Of a stretch of DNA of 64,000 bases, positions 53,745-62,725 are shown piece after piece (positions within the stretch are counted from its first letter, which is position 1; each line of letters opens with the position of its first letter). Made by a program: the position numbers and the translations under genes. Where the stretch lies: the NCBI RefSeq assembly GCF_001642575.1, contig NZ_LXNG01000017.1, positions 1-64,000 on the forward strand, written 5' to 3'. The DNA comes from Xanthomonas floridensis (GTDB lineage Bacteria; Pseudomonadota; Gammaproteobacteria; Xanthomonadales; Xanthomonadaceae). The notes beneath the pieces are model-generated. The model was not told where the DNA came from. It did no database searches and was given only the letters and a program-made list of their open reading frames with translations.

Positions 53745-54071
53745 TCAGTGCTGGGGATGCTCGGCATCGTGCTTGTCGGCATTCTGCTCGGCCTTGTTGG
53801 CCATCTCGCGGGTCTTGTCGGCAGTGGCGTCGGCGGCATTGGCGGTGGCGCGGCTGGCGTCGGCGGCCAGCTCGCGTGCGGCGACACGTGCATCGGCAGT
53901 GGCGGCCTTGGCTTCCACGGCGGCGCGGTCGGCAGCCTGTTCGGTCGCGGCGGCAGCGTGCTTGGCGGCCGAGGCGGCGTCGCGGCGCGCCTGCTCGGCG
54001 TCAGGGCCCTGGCAGGCAGCAAGAGTGAGGGCAGCGATGGCGCTCAACGACAGCATGCGGATCGTCTTCAT
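53745..54071 (-). CDS. Ala-rich small lipoprotein
   Basis: 108 residues. Signal peptide MKTIRMLSLSAIAALTLAAC with a lipobox LAAC (Cys 20). The mature part is almost all Ala, Glu, Asp, Lys, Arg and should form one long helix/coiled coil, like Lpp or Alr-type spacer lipoproteins. A second protein of the same build is encoded just upstream at 54300. Function unknown; an outer-membrane or periplasmic spacer role is plausible. Confidence 0.8.
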   Translation of the reverse strand: MKTIRMLSLSAIAALTLAACQGPDAEQARRDAASAAKHAAAATEQAADRAAVEAKAATADARVAARELAADASRATANAADATADKTREMANKAEQNADKHDAEHPQH

Positions 54072-54244
54072 GGGTGGTCCTGTTCCTGTTCCGGTAGTGG
54101 AGAGCGGAGCTTAGGCAGGGGCCGATGCAGCCTGCGTCAAGGTGCAGCCTGCTACCCAATGCAGGCCAGTCAATAGATCTGTTGGCGATGCAGTGACGCA
54201 TCCCTGGCGATCAGCAAAGAACCAGCGTGGATGACAGGCAAAGA

Positions 54245-54273
54245 AAAAGCCGCTGGAAACCAGCGGCTTTTTC
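54245..54273 (-). terminator. Intrinsic terminator of the second Ala-rich lipoprotein gene
   Basis: AAAAAGCCGCTGG and its exact complement form a 13-bp stem with loop AAA; on the minus strand it ends in a T-run 27 bp after the stop. Confidence 0.9.
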
Positions 54274-54299
54274 CGAACGCGCTTAAAGCGAAGAAGTGA

Positions 54300-54641
54300 T
54301 TACTTCTTGGCTTCTTCAGCGGTGTCCTTAGCAGCTTCGGCGGTGTTTTCAGCCGTCTTGGCAGCGTCGGCAGCCTGCTCAGCAGCAGCGTCGGTCGCGG
54401 CGCCGGAAGCAGCCTGGGCAGCGTCAGCAGCGGTATCGGCCGAAGCAGCGGCGGTGGTGGCAGCAGCCTGAGCGGCGTCAGCCGACTGCGAGCCCGAGGC
54501 AGCAGCCTGGTCGGCAGCGGTCTGAGCGTCGGCAGCAGCTTCGTTAGCCGAAGCAGCAGCGTCCTGAGCCTGTTCCGGCTTCGAGCAAGCGGTCAGGGCC
54601 AGGCCCAGAGCCATTGCGATCAGCAGCTTGTTGATGGTCAT
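54300..54641 (-). CDS. Ala-rich small lipoprotein (second)
   Basis: 113 residues. ATG 54641 follows GAGG and begins MTINKLLIAMALGLALTAC, a lipoprotein signal with LTAC (Cys 19). The mature part (KPEQAQDAAASANEAAADAQ and onward) is an Ala-rich helix with Asp/Gln/Glu. Codons for Ala and neighbouring residues are strongly biased to GCT/GCC with an even beat, as in highly expressed genes. Related in build to the protein at 53745, though not obviously a duplicate. Strong terminator. The frame upstream to 54707 is not needed. Confidence 0.82.
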   Translation of the reverse strand: MTINKLLIAMALGLALTACSKPEQAQDAAASANEAAADAQTAADQAAASGSQSADAAQAAATTAAASADTAADAAQAASGAATDAAAEQAADAAKTAENTAEAAKDTAEEAKK

Positions 54642-54763
54642 TGTTTCAATCCTCGTCGTTAGATTAGGCAACGCGCTATTGCGCGCCCCCGACATGATGA
54701 CGGCCACAAGACGGGTGTCAAGCGCACGCGCATTCAGTTTTGCAAAATCGCCGTTAAAGGCTG

Positions 54764-55939
54764 TTAAATCAATTCGATAGCGATGGCGGTCGCTTCACCG
54801 CCGCCGATGCACAGCGTCGCGATCCCGCGCTTGCCTCCGCGCGTGCGCAACGCATTCACCAATGTCACCACCAATCGCGCACCGGATGCACCGATCGGAT
54901 GACCCAGCGCGCAGGCACCGCCATGCACGTTGACCCTGTCGTGCGAAATCCCCAGCTCCTTGATCGGCGTCATCGCCACCACGGCGAAGGCTTCATTGAT
55001 TTCGAACAGGTCCACCTGGTCCAGTTGCCAGCCGATCTTGCCGAGCAGCGACTGGATGGCCGCCACCGGCGCGGTGGTGAACCACTCGGGCGCCTGCGAG
55101 TGGGTGACATGGCCGACGATGCGTGCCAGCGGGGTCACGCCGCGACGTTGCGCGTCGTCGGCACTCATTAGCACGGTGATCGCGGCGCCGTCGGAAATAC
55201 TCGACGAACTGGCCGCGGTCACGGTGCCGTCCTTCCTGAAGGCCGGTTTCAGGGTCGGGATCTTGGCCACGTCGGATTTGCCGGGCTGCTCATCGCGATC
55301 AACGATGACCTCGCCCTTGCGCGTGGCCACCGTGAAGGGAACGATTTCCTCGGCGAACGCGCCGCTGTGCTGTGCGGCCTGTGCACGTTCCACCGAGGCG
55401 ATCGCGAATGCATCCTGGTCGGCGCGGCTGAAACCGAACTTTTCGGCAGTGGCTTCGCCGAACACGCCCATGGCCTGGCCGTCGTACGGGTTGGTCAGGC
55501 CGTCCCAGGCCATGTGGTCGACGGCCTGGAAATTGCCGTAGCGGTTACCGGTGCGCGAATTGGGCAGCAGATGCGGTGCGTTGCTCATCGACTCCATGCC
55601 GCCGGCGACCACGATGCTGGCCGAGCCGGCCTTGATCAGGTCGTGGCCGAACATGATGGCCTTCATGCCCGAGCCGCACACCTTGTTGATGGTGGTGGCG
55701 CCGGTCGAGGTCGGAATGCCTGCCGCGATGGCGGCCTGCCGCGCCGGCGCCTGGCCGAGATTGGCCGGCAGCACGCAGCCAACGATGACCTCGGAGACAT
55801 CGGCCGGGGCGACCCCCGACTGCGCCAGCGCGCCTTCGATCGCGGCAGCGGCGAGCGCAGGTGCCGGCACTCCGTTGAATTGGCCGAGGAACGAGCCGAT
55901 GGCGGTGCGTTTTGCAGCAACGATGACGATGTCGGACAT
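54764..55939 (-). CDS. Acetyl-CoA acetyltransferase (thiolase)
   Basis: 391-residue thiolase. Catalytic Cys in INKVCGSGMKAIMFGHD (about 89), His in GGACALGHPIGASGARL (about 347) and second Cys in CIGGGEATAIA (377); NEAFAVVA is present. Biosynthetic or degradative: joins or splits acetyl-CoA/acetoacetyl-CoA. Length and motifs match PhaA/AtoB. It stands alone, divergent from the autotransporter. Confidence 0.94.
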   Translation of the reverse strand: MSDIVIVAAKRTAIGSFLGQFNGVPAPALAAAAIEGALAQSGVAPADVSEVIVGCVLPANLGQAPARQAAIAAGIPTSTGATTINKVCGSGMKAIMFGHDLIKAGSASIVVAGGMESMSNAPHLLPNSRTGNRYGNFQAVDHMAWDGLTNPYDGQAMGVFGEATAEKFGFSRADQDAFAIASVERAQAAQHSGAFAEEIVPFTVATRKGEVIVDRDEQPGKSDVAKIPTLKPAFRKDGTVTAASSSSISDGAAITVLMSADDAQRRGVTPLARIVGHVTHSQAPEWFTTAPVAAIQSLLGKIGWQLDQVDLFEINEAFAVVAMTPIKELGISHDRVNVHGGACALGHPIGASGARLVVTLVNALRTRGGKRGIATLCIGGGEATAIAIELI

Positions 55940-56030
55940 GAGTGGATACCGTTTAAAGTGAAACGATTATCTGCCTCATGGCCGGATCACGCCAGCGCAC
56001 GCCGTGCTGGAGCAAGTGCATGGCATACAG

Positions 56031-56036
56031 TATAAA
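56031..56036 (+). promoter_or_regulatory. Likely -10 box of the autotransporter gene
   Basis: TATAAA in an AT-rich patch 62 bp before the ATG. The best -35 at 17-base spacing is TGGAGC, weak. Confidence 0.4.
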
Positions 56037-56097
56037 AATCAATAATCGGGCCCAGGGTTGGGTCCGTCCATGGAATGGGTTCGGGGAGAGCAACACA

Positions 56098-58935
56098 ATG
56101 AGGAAGAGAGACGTCGCCAGGACTGTCCTGGCCTCGGCGTTGGCTGTGGCGTTGACCGCGTGTGGTGGTGGCGGTGGCGGCGGAGGTATCCGCTCGACGG
56201 CACCGAGTGCGCCGCCGCCGACCTCGCCACCACCGCCCCCGCCGCCGCCCACGTCTCCGCCACCGCCGGCCACTGCGCCGACGCCGGAGCCTGCGATCGA
56301 TGCGCATCTGGCACTGACCAATGCACGTGCGGCGCAGGCCTTGGGCTTCACCGGCGCTGGCTATCGCATCGGGGTCATCGACAGCGGCATCAACACCAAT
56401 CATCCGGCGCTGCAGGGGCGGGTGAGCGACAGCTTCATCTATGTCGATCCGCGGACCAACAACGTCGCCAAGGGCGACGTTGTTGGCCACGGCACCGTCG
56501 TCGCCGAGCTTGCGGCCGGACGCGCAGTGGGCCAATGGCCGGGTGGCATCGCCCCCGGAGCGGGCCTGGTGTCTGCGCGCATCATCAATGACCGGGCGCC
56601 GGTCGATGACGGCAGCGGCCAAGGCAATGAGGTGGATGGCCCGCTCGGGTTGGGACCGGTGCATGCAGACCTGATCGGTGCCGGCGTGCGCATCTTGAAT
56701 AACTCCTGGGGCGGTGTGTACTGGAACGACGCATCGGTCACCAATCAGATGGCGCAGGAATACCGTTCTTTCGTCATCAACAACGATGGCCTGGTGGTAT
56801 TTGCCGCAGGCAACGAGTCGCGTGCGCAGCCTTCCGACACGGCAGCACTCCCCAGTCAGCCGGGCCCCGCCGGCACGTTGCCGGCAGCGGACCTGGAGCG
56901 TGGCTGGCTGGTCGTCGGTGCGCTGGATACCGCCAATCCCACGCAGCTGGCGTCGTACTCCAACGCTTGCGGCATGGCGATGCGCTATTGCCTGGTAGCG
57001 CCGGGGACGTCGATGTTCATCGACCCCGACGCCACCGCCAGCAACATCCGTTATTTCTATGGCAGCGGTACCTCGTTTGCCGCACCACTGGTGTCCGGTG
57101 CAGCGGCGCTGGTATGGCAGGCATTTCCGTATTTCAGCAATGATCTGGTGCGCCAGACGCTGCTGGGAACGGCCACCGATCTGGGTGCAGCAGGCGTCGA
57201 TCCGGTGTTCGGCTATGGGCTGCTCAATGTGGGCAAGGCGGTACTGGGGCCGGCGCGGTTCGACTGGGGCACGGTGGACGTCAACGTGAACACCTTGCGT
57301 TCCACCTGGGCCAACGACATCAGTGGCAGCGGTGGCCTGACCAAGCGCGGAACCGGCACGCTGGTCTTGGGCGGCACGGCCAATACCTTCACCGGCGACA
57401 CCCAGGTACTTGGCGGCACCTTGCAGACCGCCAGCCTGCAGAGTGCACGGGTGGGTATCGCCAATGGGGCGAGCCTGATCGGCGCCGGCAGGATCGGCGG
57501 GCGGGTCGACAATGCCGGCACGCTGCAGGTCAATAGCGCGGTGCTATCGGTCAACGGGAACTATACCCAGGACAGTAACGGGCGTCTGGCGCTGAACGTC
57601 GGAGACCGCTTGAACGTAAGCGGCACCGCGACCATCGCCGGCGACCTGCAATTGCTTGGCCGGCGCAGCTACGTCGCCAACACCACCACCTATCCGGTAC
57701 TGCAGGCAACCAACGGCTTGCAGGGCACGTTTGCAACGACCAGCGGCGGGCCGGCAGTGACCTTCCTCGACGCCACGGTGACCTACGACGCCAACACCGC
57801 GTTCGTGTCGCTGCAGCGCATGGATGTCACCGCGGTCGCCACCTCCCTTGGTGCGGTGGGGACGGCGTCGATGGAGTCTGCCGTTCGGGTGGAGCAGGCG
57901 TTCCAGAAGGTAGACGCGCAACAGCTGCAAGGCAGTGGCGCGATCAGCGGCAGCTTCATGCGTGCCGCGGCAGCGTTGCAGCAGGCGCCCGATGCCAAGG
58001 CGGCAGCGGACTCGCTACGCAGCCTGTCCGGGCGTGCGCATGCGGCGTCGGCGGCAATGACCTTCGACACCATCGATCTGGGGCGGCGTGCGCTGGCGTC
58101 GCATTTCGATGGCCTGTCGCAGCAGCCGCGGTTGCTTGGTACCTGGCAACGCGCGCTGGGTGGTCCGGGGGAGGGCGGGGTGACCACCTCCGGATTCGCC
58201 ACCTCCGGCTGGATGATGGGCAACGACCTGCGCCTGGCGTCCGGCGCAGTCGCCGGCTTTGCATTTGGTGAAACGCGCTCCAGCAGCCTGGGCGACCTGG
58301 ATGGTGCACGTGGCCGCGATCGTCAGGTGCAGGCACAGCTGTACTGGGGCACCACGCTGGGGTCGGCCTATACGCTGGGGCAGCTGGGGTTTGGCAACGT
58401 CAACCGGCAGATCGAACGGAACCTGCAGTTGGGCGAAGACCGCAGCAGCGCCTTCAGCGATTACAGCGGCAGTTATCTCAGCAGCAACCTGGAAGCCGGC
58501 TACCGCTGGGGACATGCGGCCGCCTCGCTGACCCCATACATGGGGCTGGACTATGTGCGCTTGCGTAGCGAAGGCTTCCGCGAAAGCGGTGGCGACGGGT
58601 TCGGTCTGCGTGCCGATGCGAATATGTCATCGCGCACCCAGGTGCTGGCAGGCGTGCGGTCGGCATACCGTTGGCGTGGCCTGCAGTTGGGCGGGTACGC
58701 CGAATGGCAGCAGGCGCTGAGCAGCCAGGGCCTGCTGCTGGATGCCAGCTTCATCGGTGTGGATGCCTGGGCACCGCTGCGCGGCATGCAGCCGGCACGT
58801 TCGGGCGGGCTGTTCGGAATCGCCGCGTCGACGCCACTGGGGCAGCAGAGCCAGCTGCGTTTTGGTTACGACCAGCGGGTGGGCGAGCGTGGCGACGATC
58901 GCGCGCTGAGCCTGAAGTACAGCGCCGATTTCTGA
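56098..58935 (+). CDS. Subtilisin-like autotransporter lipoprotein (SphB1/NalP type)
   Basis: 945 residues. ATG 56098 follows GGGGAG. Signal peptide MRKRDVARTVLASALAVALT ends in LTAC, a lipobox, then eight Gly and a Pro-rich linker. S8 protease domain (about 75-375): Asp in GVIDSGI (about 95), His in GHGTVVAELAAG (about 131), Ser in GTSFAAPLVSGAA (about 325). A passenger stem carries an autotransporter-strand repeat (LTKRGTGTLVLGG), and the last 270 residues form the type V beta-barrel ending SADF. Surface-anchored lipoprotein proteases SphB1 and NalP mature other secreted adhesins, so this enzyme may process surface proteins. Catalytic residues are all present. Confidence 0.93.
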   Translation: MRKRDVARTVLASALAVALTACGGGGGGGGIRSTAPSAPPPTSPPPPPPPPTSPPPPATAPTPEPAIDAHLALTNARAAQALGFTGAGYRIGVIDSGINTNHPALQGRVSDSFIYVDPRTNNVAKGDVVGHGTVVAELAAGRAVGQWPGGIAPGAGLVSARIINDRAPVDDGSGQGNEVDGPLGLGPVHADLIGAGVRILNNSWGGVYWNDASVTNQMAQEYRSFVINNDGLVVFAAGNESRAQPSDTAALPSQPGPAGTLPAADLERGWLVVGALDTANPTQLASYSNACGMAMRYCLVAPGTSMFIDPDATASNIRYFYGSGTSFAAPLVSGAAALVWQAFPYFSNDLVRQTLLGTATDLGAAGVDPVFGYGLLNVGKAVLGPARFDWGTVDVNVNTLRSTWANDISGSGGLTKRGTGTLVLGGTANTFTGDTQVLGGTLQTASLQSARVGIANGASLIGAGRIGGRVDNAGTLQVNSAVLSVNGNYTQDSNGRLALNVGDRLNVSGTATIAGDLQLLGRRSYVANTTTYPVLQATNGLQGTFATTSGGPAVTFLDATVTYDANTAFVSLQRMDVTAVATSLGAVGTASMESAVRVEQAFQKVDAQQLQGSGAISGSFMRAAAALQQAPDAKAAADSLRSLSGRAHAASAAMTFDTIDLGRRALASHFDGLSQQPRLLGTWQRALGGPGEGGVTTSGFATSGWMMGNDLRLASGAVAGFAFGETRSSSLGDLDGARGRDRQVQAQLYWGTTLGSAYTLGQLGFGNVNRQIERNLQLGEDRSSAFSDYSGSYLSSNLEAGYRWGHAAASLTPYMGLDYVRLRSEGFRESGGDGFGLRADANMSSRTQVLAGVRSAYRWRGLQLGGYAEWQQALSSQGLLLDASFIGVDAWAPLRGMQPARSGGLFGIAASTPLGQQSQLRFGYDQRVGERGDDRALSLKYSADF

Positions 58936-58946
58936 TCGGCGTGGTG

Positions 58947-58971
58947 ACGCCCGGGCGCAATGCCCGGGCGT
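58947..58971. terminator. Hairpin between convergent genes
   Basis: ACGCCCGGGC and its complement form a 10-bp perfect stem with loop GCAAT, between the autotransporter and the dehydrogenase, likely shared. Confidence 0.65.
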
Positions 58972-59032
58972 GGCGCTTTCAGCGGCAATCACTTACTGCG
59001 CTGGTCGTTACGCCCGATCTATCTGTTTCCAG

Positions 59033-60133
59033 TTACTCGCCGCGTAGTTTGTGCAGGAAGCGCGGCGCAGTACGGCCCAGCGGCAGCTTGAGTTTACTGA
59101 TCGCCTCGATGCGGGTTTCGGCGATCTGATCGGCCGCCACCTGCGGTGAAACGTCCTGCTGCGCCGACAGGTCGAAGACCTTTTCCAGGTTGTGGTAAAT
59201 GCTGCGGATCAGACGCATGGCGCGTTCGCGGTTGTAGCCATCGATTTCCAGCGAGACATTCATCACCCCGCCGGCATTGACCACGTAATCGGGCGCATAC
59301 AGGATGCCGCGCCGGTGCAGTTCCTCGCCGATGGCGGCGCTGGCAAGCTGATTATTGGCGGTGCCGCAGATGATCCTGGCCTTGAGTTGCGGCAGGGTCT
59401 GTTCGTTGATGGCCCCCTCCAGCGCGCAGGGAGCGAAGACGTCGGCCGCGACCTGATGGATCTCGTCCGGGCGCACGGCCTCGGCGCCGTACTCGGCCAC
59501 CGCGCGGTCCACCAGTGCCTGATTCAGGTCGGCCACATACAGTTTCGCGCCGCGTTCCTTGAGCAGCTTCACCAATTCCATGCCGATGTGGCCCAGGCCC
59601 TGGATCGCGATGCTGGCCTTGCCCACTTCCTCATGGCCGAGCTTGCGATTGAGCGAGGCCATCAGCGCCTGCAGCGCGCCATAGGCAGTGAAGGGAGCAG
59701 GGTCGCCGGAGCCGCGGTGCACCTGGTGTACGCCGGTGACGTACTCGCTTTCCAGGTAGATCTGCTCCATGTCGTTGACGTCGGTGCCGACATCTTCGGA
59801 GGTGATGTAGCGCCCGCCCAAGGTGTCCACGAACCGGCCGAATGCGCGAAACAGCGCCTCGCTCTTGTCGGTCTTGGGGTCGCCGATGATCACCGCCTTG
59901 CCGCCACCGACGTTCAGGCCGGCCAGTGCGTTCTTGTAGGTCATGGTGCGGCTGAGGCGCAGCGCATCATCCAGCGCCGCCTCGCTATTGGGGTAGGGAC
60001 GCATGCGCACGCCGCCCAGGGCGGGCCCGAGCCGGGTACTGTGCAAGGCAATGATGGCCTTGAGACCGGCATCGCGGTTGTGACAGAAGATCACCTGCTC
60101 GTGGCCGGTGGTGTCGAGGGTTTCGAAAAGCAT
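59033..60133 (-). CDS. Leucine/valine (Leu/Phe/Val) dehydrogenase
   Basis: 366-residue NAD-dependent amino acid dehydrogenase that deaminates branched-chain amino acids to keto acids. Seen: GPALGGVRMRPYPNSEAALD, the catalytic Lys region YKNALAGLNVGGGKAVIIGD (about 80), GRYITSEDVGT, and the Rossmann IAIQGLGHIGMELVKLLKER. ATG 60133 with GGAG upstream; the frame from 60193 is longer than the family. Functionally linked to the valine operon 50 kb away, since it makes the keto acid feeding it, but it is not next to it. Confidence 0.93.
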   Translation of the reverse strand: MLFETLDTTGHEQVIFCHNRDAGLKAIIALHSTRLGPALGGVRMRPYPNSEAALDDALRLSRTMTYKNALAGLNVGGGKAVIIGDPKTDKSEALFRAFGRFVDTLGGRYITSEDVGTDVNDMEQIYLESEYVTGVHQVHRGSGDPAPFTAYGALQALMASLNRKLGHEEVGKASIAIQGLGHIGMELVKLLKERGAKLYVADLNQALVDRAVAEYGAEAVRPDEIHQVAADVFAPCALEGAINEQTLPQLKARIICGTANNQLASAAIGEELHRRGILYAPDYVVNAGGVMNVSLEIDGYNRERAMRLIRSIYHNLEKVFDLSAQQDVSPQVAADQIAETRIEAISKLKLPLGRTAPRFLHKLRGE

Positions 60134-60289
60134 CGAAGGCTCCGCGGGGCTGCGTGATGTGCCTTCCCTGAGGCCGGGTCTGCACCCGTGCAATGGGAAA
60201 CAAAAAACGCGACGTTTGCAGATCCAGTCCGGTCACGTCGCGCTGCAACATTTTAAACCACGTCGACAGGGGGTTGTGTATGAATCTGT

Positions 60290-60421
60290 TCACCAATCCC
60301 GATAGCGCTGCTGCCGAAACCACAGCGTCCCCAGCCACTTGGTTCCGGCCGTGACCGGCAGCCCGGCGTGGAGCGAATCCGGATCGGGGCGGCCGTCGGG
60401 GTGGAGATGGTCGAAGCACAC
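60290..60421 (-). pseudogene. C-terminal remnant of a prolyl-4-hydroxylase-type 2OG-Fe(II) oxygenase
   Basis: About 43 codons translate to VCFDHLHPDGRPDPDSLHAG, then LPVTAGTKWLGTLWFRQQRY and RDW before a stop. This is a clear end of a bacterial P4H-domain protein, including the second iron His (SLHAG) and the 2-oxoglutarate Lys (GTKWL). Upstream in this and other frames the first His/Asp pair and the rest of the domain cannot be found, and at 60634 the M48-like gene begins to overlap. So only the 3' end of an old gene survives. Confidence 0.7.
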
Positions 60422-60633
60422 CAAGGGAATGGCAGGCAATTGCACTTCCAGGCGGCCAGGTGGGGCTCCGTCTGGCCTGGTGTCTTGCCCGTAAACCGCC
60501 GCTGCAGGCAGCGTGCGGCGGTCAGACAAAGATCCTGGAAGTTGTACACGACGTTGGCGCCTGGTGCACGGCACCGCAAGCACCTCGGCGACAGACATGC
60601 GCAGTTCCCAAGCGCATCGCCACGTGGTGGAAG

Positions 60634-61161
60634 TCAGCCGTCGGATTCCATGGCCAGATGGGTCAGGTACAACCGCAGATCGAATTCCAGCTGGTGGTAA
60701 TCCGGGCGCATGTGGTGACACAGTTGGTAGAAGGCCTTGTTGTGGTCGGCCTCTTTCAGGTGCGCCAGCTCGTGGGCCACGATCATGTGCAGGAAGGGTT
60801 CGGGCGCGTCGCGAAACACCGAGGCAATGCGGATTTCGCGGCTGGCCTTGAGTCGGCCGCCGTGGACGCGCGAGATGGCGGTATGCGTGCCCAGTGCGTG
60901 CTTCACCACCTGCAGGTGGTTGTCGTAGACGGCCTTGTGCAAGGTCGGAGAGGAGCGCATGTAACGCTCCTTCATGGCCTTGACGTAGTCATACAGGTGG
61001 CGATCGGTGCGGATGGAGTGCCGCTCTGGATAGCGCTGTGCCAGTACCGCGGCAAGCTTGTCCTGCGCAATCAATTCGCGCACCTGATCCAGGACAGCGG
61101 GTGGGTAACCGGTGAGGTAGCGAAGGGTGTCCATGGCGATCGGATGCGGCGAGAACCGCAT
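60634..61161 (-). CDS. YgjP-like M48-family metal hydrolase
   Basis: 175 residues. The zinc motif HELAHLKEADHNKAFYQL (HExxH plus third His) is near residue 129; upstream RVHGGRLKASREIRIASVFR is typical of the DUF45/YgjP group. No signal peptide, so a cytosolic putative peptidase. ATG 61161 or ATG 61134 (MDTLRYLTGY) could start it. Downstream of it lies the hydroxylase remnant. Substrate unknown. Confidence 0.88.
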   Translation of the reverse strand: MRFSPHPIAMDTLRYLTGYPPAVLDQVRELIAQDKLAAVLAQRYPERHSIRTDRHLYDYVKAMKERYMRSSPTLHKAVYDNHLQVVKHALGTHTAISRVHGGRLKASREIRIASVFRDAPEPFLHMIVAHELAHLKEADHNKAFYQLCHHMRPDYHQLEFDLRLYLTHLAMESDG

Positions 61162-61588
61162 GATCGCCGATGCGGGCAGGACTGGCGACTGTTCCGATGG
61201 GATGCTCGCCAGCAGTGAACCTCAGCCGATGGCGGGAATGTGGATGTTGTTGAGGCGGCCATGACGGTCGCAAAAGCCGTCGTGAGGTGGCAGGCGCGCG
61301 GCTCGTTGCGCGGAGCGTTTTCTGTCAGCTGAGTGCAGCGTTCAACAGCGGGCGCTATCCAACGATCCAACCAGTGTAGGGCGACAGCACGGCTTCAGTG
61401 GCGTGGCTATGTGCCTGCGGGCTGGCACTGCTGCGTCAGTCCGGGGTGATGGACGTGTGCCAGCGTGTGTCATGCGTATTCACGAATGCGGCACATCCGG
61501 ATGGGTAGCGTGCAGCGCATGTTTTGCGGCGACGTGCCGCGAACACACGATTGAACGATTGCATTGTGTCGAACTAGGAGACAACAAC
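61162..61588. other. 427-bp region without a clear gene
   Basis: Contains the upstream regions of the M48-like and DUF1328 genes. A short minus-strand frame ending RLNNIHIPAIG at 61222 has no start codon and was not called. No repeats seen. Confidence 0.35.
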
Positions 61589-61762
61589 ATGATCAAGTGG
61601 GCCATTATCTTCGCCATCATCGGACTGATTGCCGGTGCGCTTGGATTTGGTGGGATGGCAGGCGCCGCGATGGGCATTGCCAAGTTCCTGTTCTGGGCCG
61701 GCATCATCATTGCCATCGTGCTGTTCGTGCTGGGCATGACGATCGCCAAGAAGGTGACCTGA
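61589..61762 (+). CDS. DUF1328 small membrane protein (YtjA family)
   Basis: 57 residues, two hydrophobic helices ([20 protein letters not shown] and [19 protein letters not shown]) with a Gly-rich turn. Family members are general stress-associated inner-membrane peptides of unknown role. TAGGAG lies 8 bases before the ATG. It is a monocistronic unit ended by a strong terminator. Too short for most gene callers, but motif and signals agree. Confidence 0.88.
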   Translation: MIKWAIIFAIIGLIAGALGFGGMAGAAMGIAKFLFWAGIIIAIVLFVLGMTIAKKVT

Positions 61763-61815
61763 GGCGGCTTGCAGATCCTCGCGAAGGCATCTCTCAACGA
61801 GTGCCATGCAGCCAG

Positions 61816-61844
61816 AAAGAGCGGCCATTGGCCGCTCTTTTTTT
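61816..61844 (+). terminator. Intrinsic terminator of the DUF1328 gene
   Basis: AAAGAGCGGCC / GGCCGCTCTTT, 11-bp stem, 3-base loop and a run of seven T. Confidence 0.93.
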
Positions 61845-61923
61845 GTACGTGATTCCCCGGCTGCGGTGCCGCAGGCGGCCGCAACCGTAGTTGGTGGCCG
61901 CAGATTGCCGTTCTGACCTGCCG

Positions 61924-62178
61924 TCAGACGCCGGTGTTGTCGGCCGCGGTATGCAGCGCGATGTTGAGCTGATCGATGGTCACGATCCAGTCGGCATCGT
62001 CGAGGCGTTCTTCACGCAGCAACTGCGCCTGTGCCGGCGTCCAGAACGGTGCCTCCTCCAGTCGCATCTCGCCCGGCAGCGGCGAATGTTCGGCGATGAA
62101 AGTGCGAATACTCGCCTCGTCTGACGGAAGGCCAAGCTGGGCGAACAATTCCGAGAACGGGTGAACGGGGTGTTCCAT
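61924..62178 (-). CDS. DUF2789 protein
   Basis: 84 residues: HPFSELFAQLGLPSDEASIR, FWTPAQAQLLREERLDDADW and TIDQLNIALH match the DUF2789 family. Acidic, soluble, function unknown. Start confirmed by AAAGGAG five bases before the ATG. It faces the DUF1328 unit tail to tail. Confidence 0.88.
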   Translation of the reverse strand: MEHPVHPFSELFAQLGLPSDEASIRTFIAEHSPLPGEMRLEEAPFWTPAQAQLLREERLDDADWIVTIDQLNIALHTAADNTGV

Positions 62179-62309
62179 TGCAACTCCTTTGTAGGTGCAG
62201 ACGATCGGATGTTAGAGCACGCAGTTTGAGGGCACTGTGCACGCCCGGCTTGGATTTGCCTGCGCCGATGACCATATTGGCAGCCTGACCAGCGAAGGGT
62301 GAGACCACC

Positions 62310-62576
62310 ATGGCAACCGGATGGGCGGGTGATGGAGCGGTGCAGGACCAGATCGATGCCACCGTCGAGGATGCAATCAAGCGCGCGCGGAGCCAGTTGC
62401 ACCAGGGGCCGAGCCTGACGCACTGCGAGGACTGCGACGCACCGATCCCAGAAGCGCGTCGTAAGGCCGTGCCGGGCGTGCACCTATGCGTGACCTGCCA
62501 GGAAATGCATGATCAGGAGCACGGCGCGCAGAGCGGCTTCAACCGCCGTGGCAGCAAGGACAGTCAGCTGCGCTGA
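62310..62576 (+). CDS. DksA/TraR C4-type zinc finger protein
   Basis: 88 residues. CEDCDAPIPEARRKAVPGVH and LCVTCQEMHDQ give the four Cys of a DksA-type zinc finger (YbiI-like), preceded by a short helix. DksA-like proteins bind RNA polymerase through the secondary channel; this short form lacks the long coiled coil with its acidic tip, so it may be a reduced relative. GAAGGGTGAGA precedes the ATG. Confidence 0.9.
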   Translation: MATGWAGDGAVQDQIDATVEDAIKRARSQLHQGPSLTHCEDCDAPIPEARRKAVPGVHLCVTCQEMHDQEHGAQSGFNRRGSKDSQLR

Positions 62577-62725
62577 CCGGGCTGGTGGCCTGTCCGTCAG
62601 CGTGCGGGCGACGCCGTGTTGTGCGAACGAAGCAGGCTATACCTTGGTACGCGCATGCGACAAAGCGCCGATCTACATGGCGCCACAGCTGGCGTGGCAC
62701 GCCCGCCGCGTGAGCTGCTGCGCCG

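Noticed and set aside
61222..61340. Short minus-strand frame ending DGFCDRHGRLNNIHIPAIG
   Set aside because: Looks protein-like at its end but has no start codon and an in-frame stop just upstream.
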